A stretch of DNA of 64,000 nucleotides from Cytospora piceicola. Lineage: Eukaryota > Ascomycota > Sordariomycetes > Diaporthales > Cytosporaceae. Shown piece by piece: positions 58,201 through 64,000 of the stretch. The notes beneath the pieces were generated by a model. That model saw nothing but the letters and a program-made list of their open reading frames with translations, had not been told where the DNA came from and ran no database searches. The stretch is taken from assembly GCA_023375675.1 (NCBI GenBank), contig JALQBC010000006.1:744001-808000 (forward strand). The letters are read 5' to 3'. Made by a program: the position numbers and the translations under genes. Positions within the stretch are counted from its first letter, which is position 1; every line of letters begins with the position of its first letter.

Positions 58201-59671
58201 GGACTCGAAGCTCTTGGCCGTAACACCCATCACTGTGGACCCTCTCCAGATAGTGCAGGAGTCGCTGAAGATGTTCGAGGTTGAGGCCCGGAGGGTAGAC
58301 ATAGACCTGAAAATGAAGGTCGACAAGTCTTATGATGAGCTGGGCCTAGAATATCTGGACCTAGACCCATCACGTCTGAAGCAGGTCCTTATCAACCTTC
58401 TCACCAACGCGCTCAAGTTCACCAAGGGCGGACCAACGCGCAATGTCACCATTACTGTCAGTGCGTCGACACAGAGACCGACGGATTCCACCTGCTCGGT
58501 CCAGTTTATACCGCGCTTGCAAGGGGCAGGGTACCAACAACCACCGAACTACTGGCACAGCGATCCCATATTCCTCACCTTCGAGGTCAAGGACACCGGC
58601 CAGGGCCTCACGGACGAGGAGATGAAGTCATTATTCCAGCGATTCAAGCAGGCATCGGCCAGAACCCACGTTAAGTACGGAGGCTCAGGCCTGGGCTTGT
58701 TTATCAGCAGAAGACTTTGTGAGATGCACAATGGTGCCATCGGTGTAGCATCGCTGCCTGGGGTCGGGTCGACGTTCGCTTTCTACGTTGAGACACACCC
58801 ACCCAGCGAGGCGTCCCTGCAGGAGGCGAGAGCCACGGCCCGGACTGCTTTGCAGGTGAACCACCTCCCCATAACTACAAGGGCCGAATCTCTTCAGATC
58901 GGCACAGCGGAGGTTCCACTAACCAGTACACCGAACAAGCCCGTGGATTCGAACGCCACTCCCGATCGCCATACAGACAAAGATATCGAGCTGTCAAAGA
59001 TCGAGGGCGTGCTTGTGGTGGAGGACAACATAATTAACCAGCAGATCACAAGACGTGGCCTAGCAGACCGTGGTTTCACTGTCGACGTTGCGAATCACGG
59101 CCTCGAAGCGCTCGAGAAGCTCCGCGCATCAGATCGCTGGATTGGGGAAGGGCAGATCACCGCCACTCTCAGCAATAATACCACGACCACCGTTCCACCG
59201 CCTTCTTCCCACATGACGACCCCCTCGACCCCGACCCCCGTTCCGGGCACCAAGCGTAACCCCGCCGTCGCCGCCGACCTTACACCCAGATCGACGCCGA
59301 CCAAGTTCCCCCTCTCGCTAATCCTCATGGACATGGAAATGCCCGTCCAAGACGGCCTCACTTGCACGCGGCAGATCCGAGAGCTCGAACGGCAGGGACG
59401 TATCATGGGCGGCCACATCCCCATCATCGCCGTATCTGCGAATGCCAGGCTCGAGCAGGTGCTTGAGGCCAAGTCGGCCGGGTGCGATGACGTTATGATC
59501 AAGCCGTACCGCATGCCCGAGCTGATCGAGAAGATGATGGTCGTGGCGACGCAGGTCGACCAGAAGAACCGGGTGGTGACGGAGCCAACGGTCACGTCCG
59601 AAGAGGGCTCGGCGGGCAACACGTCTGCTGCTGCTGCCTCTTCTGCGGGCCCGGTGCCGCCTGTCGTCTGA
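55256..59671 (+). CDS. Hybrid histidine kinase with PAS/GAF-like sensor region
   Basis: Single exon, 1471 aa, cytosolic (no transmembrane segment seen). The sensor part has an N-terminal region (1-200), a PAS-like unit introduced by STPLGPFDSWP (about 208-345), a GAF-like stretch (about 350-540), a coiled coil (540-580), and two further PAS units (about 580-720 and 735-865). The transmitter has H-box His894 (MTSHEMRNPLS), N-box LINLLTNALKF (about 1045), and G-boxes DTGQGL (about 1112) and GSGLGLFIS (about 1143). The receiver, from about 1252, has VLVVEDN, phospho-acceptor Asp1359 (LMDMEMP) and Lys1416 (MIKPYR). A Ser/Thr/Pro-rich insert of about 60 residues interrupts the receiver before its Asp strand. 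Phosphate should pass via a separate HPt protein to the Ssk1/Skn7-type regulators. The signal sensed is unknown; I could not assign it to a numbered fungal group. Confidence 0.93.
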   Translation: MHPQLRNVALVDLLEADPRPTFIVDITGAPRNPGDSSVAYYNPALSSCPDLVELVESARGQHSALWEWATASFLPPSPSKARRSSASGYPSSPFYYLNAQWSKCLVHSRWLVVGTNEQPSSADRPRKVRLDSERGSFGVSGSANKVACSTPPISIPHHDRPLESFPSTRGASELEPLTPPQRLAVEPDLLLPKITHDQEPYQNVLTSVDWASTPLGPFDSWPALLKQTLNQVLADSRPIAIYWGDQYITIYNEAFSKLCGSNHPRLLGKSLGDVWPDAGAKLKETMLLTAERRRAIVEEEWRFFMERSDEGCEETYLKWSVVPIKEGDKAVGFLHPVLDTTSVRLWQRRMKMLIDLGDALVTARDTKSYWAKTMEFLESVEPQYDIPLAILYSVEDDPQAPSVTHSLYDFPKICRLEGAIGVPKGHAIAPLTLSLRTPSAGLASIFRDALHSQYPLFLQTRDGSLPKSMTQGLEWRGFGDACRNAVICPIRPTRDESVMGMLLLGLNPRRPYDNDYRQYISLLSQKLTTTLASTVLLEEEARRGRNAAQEAAYEQARLKESLADRTREATESLHKFEAVADFIPIGMAFQNAQGVLTYANDAWHRITGNPLRETGPSRSLRDILSYVVEEDRPSVLRAYERLRTEDNITYDCRLTRRNTINSPPPPVRESTSFQKSGVELRGIDDQASERHILAACRAERAPDGSILQVLTCLTDVTLHKQTAEEAIRRARQAENLKRIAELATVGMYEINLDGEVVEGNNVFFQMCGMTKEGNTTTRTANVKPWQSSVVEEDLPALQEVMNKVIREGTSQTIEVRFKSPWKAVDRQGTEIVAPRWAYYTFLPVRSLDGTVQSFCGCVSDVSLQKWQLEQERLRKEEALESKRQQENFIDMTSHEMRNPLSAIIHCADAVIASLSKALEVQQNMKSLSRQSSATAPGGNLSGNVRPEAEILMENSVENAETIIACAQHQKRIVDDILTMSKLDSKLLAVTPITVDPLQIVQESLKMFEVEARRVDIDLKMKVDKSYDELGLEYLDLDPSRLKQVLINLLTNALKFTKGGPTRNVTITVSASTQRPTDSTCSVQFIPRLQGAGYQQPPNYWHSDPIFLTFEVKDTGQGLTDEEMKSLFQRFKQASARTHVKYGGSGLGLFISRRLCEMHNGAIGVASLPGVGSTFAFYVETHPPSEASLQEARATARTALQVNHLPITTRAESLQIGTAEVPLTSTPNKPVDSNATPDRHTDKDIELSKIEGVLVVEDNIINQQITRRGLADRGFTVDVANHGLEALEKLRASDRWIGEGQITATLSNNTTTTVPPPSSHMTTPSTPTPVPGTKRNPAVAADLTPRSTPTKFPLSLILMDMEMPVQDGLTCTRQIRELERQGRIMGGHIPIIAVSANARLEQVLEAKSAGCDDVMIKPYRMPELIEKMMVVATQVDQKNRVVTEPTVTSEEGSAGNTSAAAASSAGPVPPVV

Positions 59672-61670
59672 CTAGATGATAGCGAGGAGGAAACTGTGGT
59701 AGATGTCGAAGTGAAGCCGAAGTCGTGTGCGTGGTTGATAGTGTCATATATATGTACCAAGGTGTCATCTTTGTGGTGCTGGAGGCGGCGCAAAGAGAAG
59801 CCGGGCAGGCGCAGAGCATAGCATTAGCGGGTTTGATAACGGTATAGAAGTAGGGTTTAGGTCTAGGAAAGAAGAAAGACGAAGGCGGAGAGGAGGAAGA
59901 AGAAGGAGGACATTCTCAAGGTGGATGGATGGCTTATTGCATTCGCATACACAGAGGCATCGAGAGGAAGGGAGAGAGAGACTCTGTGTTGGTTGGGAGG
60001 CAAGGGCTGGAGTGGTGTTTGTCTTTTTACTGCATGCATGCATGGCCTTTCTGCCCCCACTCGCTTTTCTTGTAGTCCCTTTTTTATATATATGAGATAT
60101 GGCAAATGATACCCCTTCTGGCCTGTTGATGTTATACACGGTTTGGCAATAGGTCGGTCTGTTGTGTTTATCAATGTGTATGGATTTTGAAGGAGGGGTC
60201 TTGCTCTATCTTCGTAATAGTACATGTATACCTCGACTGTTGGTTATATACTTCTGTGAAAAGAATATACGCCATATTCCTTGAATCGGGGTTTTGTCTC
60301 AGGACTTCGAGGTGTAGTTATAAGGTAATTAACAGTTTTCATAGGATTTGGCCGGGAGGGTTGGTATCATGTGCATGTATGACTATCGGCTGTGAAAAAG
60401 AGAGCCATATTTCGCTTACCAGCCAAGGAAATGTTGAATGGTCCGTAGCTTAACGAATGCCTAGCAAACCACAAGGACTTTTCTCTTCCAAATGCCCGAG
60501 GCAAGGAACCTATTGAACATGACCCAGTGGAATGAAACCATACACTTCATTCACCTGCCGGATATATATATATATATATTATGATATGTTCTACAATCCC
60601 AGTAGACCAAACATACTTGCGTTAGGGTCCAGGTATACTTTAAAGAACGAAGGTTTTACCTCTGTATCCAACGGGTTGTTGTAGCAGTCTTAGATATCAA
60701 CTGATCACAGGTGGAGTTAGCTCATGTAGAAAGTTGGGAAGTACAAGAGACGGTGGTAATTATGTCGGGTTAGCTGAAACCATCTCAGCCTCAGCTGCTT
60801 CTGTTAGCTGCCAGAAGCAACGTAGCAGCCACAGAGAACGAACAGAATAGTTGGAAGTGCGTCACCCATGGCATCATATTGCAGGAACTACTTTTTGCGG
60901 CACATCTCACACATATCTGAGATGTCTGAACAATGTCTTAGTCCTTCCACATGGCATTATCAGACATTCGCTCTTGGCAATGACTACCTGGACACTTGAT
61001 CCGTGTTACTCTGCAAACTTGGTTATGGGTGTACAACCGATGTCATCTTTGGTCTTGAATGACAATTGTCTCTCTAGACGTGGTTTTTCAGTGAATTTTG
61101 TGAAACTATGCGACCAAGTTAGTGGCTCATTAAGCCTGCTACTATACTGAATAACCTCAATCTCAACTAATTACTTCATTATTCAAGGCTTAGATCCTCT
61201 CGGTCACGATCGACATATACGCCGAAATCTAGGTACCTAGCAGACCCTAGGAATCCGTGGGACTTGAGTGCGCATAGTTCTGGACACTGAAGGCCGGCTG
61301 AGCTGATATACCAGGTCGGTACAGGTACTAATACATAGCCTCATAACTTGTGCGACATAAGGTTAAGACCTATACAGTCTCAGCAGCAATTTGCACATTC
61401 CCAGTAGCTCTTCCCTCCAGATGGGCATAAACGCCTATATCCGCATCCGGACGCTTCCAGCGGTTGGCGTTGCGGCCAAGTCCCCGTTTCCTAGTGGTTT
61501 CGAGAATATATCGGTGCATGCTGGGGGGTTTTCAAGGCACAGCCTGATGTTGATATCAAAAATGGAATAAGTCGAAATGATGCAGATGAAATTCATGACC
61601 GCTTTGTGTCCTCCTGGCATAGCAATATCAGAAAGAAAAAAAAAACACGTGGGTCCTCGACACCAGCCTC
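59672..61670. other. Intergenic between convergent genes
   Basis: 2 kb between the histidine kinase (+) and the oligopeptide transporter (-). No gene supported. A (TA)n tract lies near 60,563-60,579. Both 3' UTRs lie here. Confidence 0.55.
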
Positions 61671-64000
61671 CTAGATCCATGTACTGGGGCCAAAAGTCTG
61701 CCCTGCCGGTAATACAGACTGCACAGCCGTTCCGTCCATGTCTGCCGTCGACAAAGCCCCGACATTCCCAAACCAGTTCGGTGGCGACGCCTCGGTCAGG
61801 TAGAGACCGAAGAACACAAAAAGCGTGGACACGATGAGCCCGGTATCCCTTCCCGCAATGTTAGAATGCAGCGTGTCTGGGAGAGGATCTCATACTCACA
61901 GGGCTGCGGAGGTGATGTAGTTGTACTGCAGCCACCACCCGTTCATCCTCCGCTTGATGAACCAGTTGAACACGGTCCCGACGAGTCCCCAGCAACTGTC
62001 AGAGAAAACAACAAGCAATATCAGTAACTGACGCGGCCTCGGAAGTAGGGGGAAGACAGACGGGGGCAAGGACTCACAGGTATATATACACCGTCGCAGG
62101 CGGCAAGTACCCCGACCCCCCAAACAGCAGCGGTATATGGACATACCTCCACATGCTCATCGGGTACTTCCTGGCCAGGAGCCACGCCAGCACGGGCGTG
62201 ACGGCGCCCAGGAGCCAGAACCACTGCAGGCTCGAGTACAGGGCCCCGGTGCCGAACATCCTCCTCGGGCCGATGGCGCCCCAGATGATGCTCGCCGTGT
62301 AGAAGACCTTGGTCCCCGTGCACGTGTACTGGTTGGCCTGGTCGTCGGCGCACAGGTCGGGGATCGTCGCCAGGGCCCAGTTCATGACGGCGATCTGCAC
62401 GACGGCGGACCAGACGCTGGCCGTGAGCTGGGCGAAGAACATGGTGCGGGGCGGGACCTTCATGTAGTGGCCGAGCTTCATGTCCTGGGCGAAGAAGAGC
62501 GCCTGCGCCATGCACAGGTAGCCGTAGTTCTTGAACATCATCATGGCCACGGGCTTGCCCGGCAGCATGTACCCCACCACGTACTCGGTCAGGAGGTTCA
62601 GGCCCAGCTGGATGTTGGTGATGGCCTGGACGATGCCGATGGGCACGGTGAAGACGAGCGGGATGAGCAGGCACACGACGAAGGCCCACCAGGGGAAGCC
62701 CGTCGGCCAGGCGCACACGACCACGAAGGACAGCGCGATCATGACGGCGAAGAGCACCGCGTACCACCAGTCGTCGGCGTCGCGGTACTTCTTCATCATG
62801 CGCATGTGGCTGTCATCTTCCTGGTTCCGGGCAAGCCTGAACTGCGCCTTGATCTCGCGGCCGTGGTAGAGGGCCACGTGGACGACGATCGCAGAGACGG
62901 TGGCAAAGGCCAGGCCGTAGGCGAGGGCGAACTGGGTTGGGAGGTATAATGGCGAGTAGGAGAAGTACTTCTCGCTGTTGAAGTTGAAGGTCTCGTCCAG
63001 GATCGCGGTCACGTTGTACAGGTGACCGGTGTTGTCATATGCCTGAGAGCTCTGCACAGGCATGTAGGCTGCGTACCAGTACCCCGAGTAGTGTAGTCCC
63101 ATCGATATGACGATGAAGAACAATATCACGCCGAACATGGTGTTGGCGATGGCGTAGAACGGAGGAATGAGGGGCGAACCGAGGTATCCGGATATGATGG
63201 TCCAGTCGAGCGTTATGGGAAGCAGGCCATATCCGGCGGCGCCTCCGAAGAGCTGGTTGACGATGACATTGTCCGGCACGATCCAAGTGATCCAGCAGAA
63301 GAAACTCAGTCCCTGAAATATCCAGCCCGGGAACCAGTACCATACAAAAGCGCTGGTAAAAATGATGAGGAACCATTTGTAGCGCCCTATCCGCCAACTA
63401 CAGGCAGATTCTGGGTCAGACTTCGAATGATCGTGAAGGGTGTAGAACAGCGCGCAGTTCTGGGCCACCAACCATGAGTTAGTAACGACGTCGTTTAGAG
63501 GTCGTCCGTAAACTGCTCTGGAAATACTTCTCCGCCTCATTACTTACCACTAGATCTCCAGGCCATATCATCGACGCAGGCCACACAAGAAACCTCCTCG
63601 ACAATCCGGCCAGGCCGTACCCCATACATAGGGTCGTGATACCGAACAGCATCTGCCATACCCAACCAAAATACTGCTTGTACCATAACTGCTGTGCAAT
63701 GATCACATCGGTCGCATAGAGGGCTCCACCACCATAAGCCGCATTCGACCTGCCGAGCTTGTCAGAAGAAACTCATGACACATCCCCGAGTAGCAGCCGG
63801 GTCAAATTAGGTGAACGAACATGACCGTTATTATCACATGCTCCTTGAAGTTGAACTTCCCAGGCTTCAAGTTGAAGCTGATCCCAAGCACCCTGAACGT
63901 CCGGTCCGGAAAAATGAGGTCCCAGCCCAGGCCTATGGGGTACGCCACAAGCTGAATGACATAGGTCGTGACCGAGACGCTCGGGTTCCGCAGGCTAAAC
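61671..64000 (-). CDS. Oligopeptide transporter, OPT family (5' end outside the window)
   Basis: Partial. Exons 64,000-63,821 (cut by the window edge), 63,749-63,548, 63,459-62,078, 61,995-61,900 and 61,848-61,671 encode the C-terminal 678 residues or so. Typical OPT signatures: FSLRNPSVSVTTYVIQLVAY then GLGWDLIFP, SNAAYGGGALYATDVIIAQQ, WPGDLVNCALFYTLHD, and near the end FNWFIKRRMNGWWLQYNYI. OPT proteins are proton-coupled importers of tetra/pentapeptides, glutathione or metal-siderophore complexes in the plasma membrane. Splice sites are standard except one GTTCGT donor at 63,820. The missing part would be about 150-250 residues of N-terminus and first helices. Confidence 0.93.

Overview
The window is nuclear DNA of a filamentous ascomycete (Pezizomycotina, most likely Sordariomycetes; genus not determined). 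The evidence is short GT-AG introns of 51-270 bp in most genes, a highly reducing polyketide synthase, WSC-domain and GPI-anchored surface proteins, a hybrid histidine kinase, and a DBF2/SidB-type NDR kinase. There is no operon structure. Gene models were built by reading splice sites by hand on both strands, and exon coordinates are in each entry.

Left part: 1-10.46 kb has no gene I can support. It is full of microsatellites, C/G homopolymers and a recurring palindrome, TACCTAGGTA. From 10.5 to 31.2 kb comes a core of mostly conserved genes: a WSC-domain membrane sensor (+), an unrecognised 213-aa protein (-), the signal recognition particle receptor alpha subunit (-) divergent from YIF1 (+), a Cys-rich Gly-rich GPI-type surface protein (-), the mitotic-exit/septation kinase DBF2/SidB (-), an F-box protein (-), and ribosomal protein eS30 in five tiny exons (-). 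eS30 is divergent from a Wbp11-family splicing-related protein (+).

Middle part: 32.8-50.1 kb looks like a small secondary-metabolite locus. A monocarboxylate-type MFS transporter (+) converges on a 2219-aa KS-AT-DH-ER-KR-ACP polyketide synthase (-). A gap of about 5.6 kb without a supported gene follows, then a DHA2-type 14-TM drug exporter (+). No P450, oxidoreductase, thioesterase or pathway regulator is visible, so the locus is minimal or its partners are elsewhere. Four perfectly phased 15-bp repeats sit about 260-320 bp upstream of the synthase start codon. Several synthase motifs (KS active site, DH, ER cofactor loop) deviate from the usual consensus.

Right part: 50.1-55.2 kb is gene-free, with an AT-rich stretch and further TACCTAGGTA/CACCTGGGCA motifs. 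It is followed by a 1471-aa PAS/GAF-type hybrid histidine kinase (+) and, running off the right edge, an oligopeptide transporter (-, 5' end missing).

Beyond the genes, the strongest unexplained signals are two 10-bp words, TACCTAGGTA (13 exact copies) and CACCTGGGCA (7 copies). Both lie only outside the coding models and occur far more often than chance predicts.
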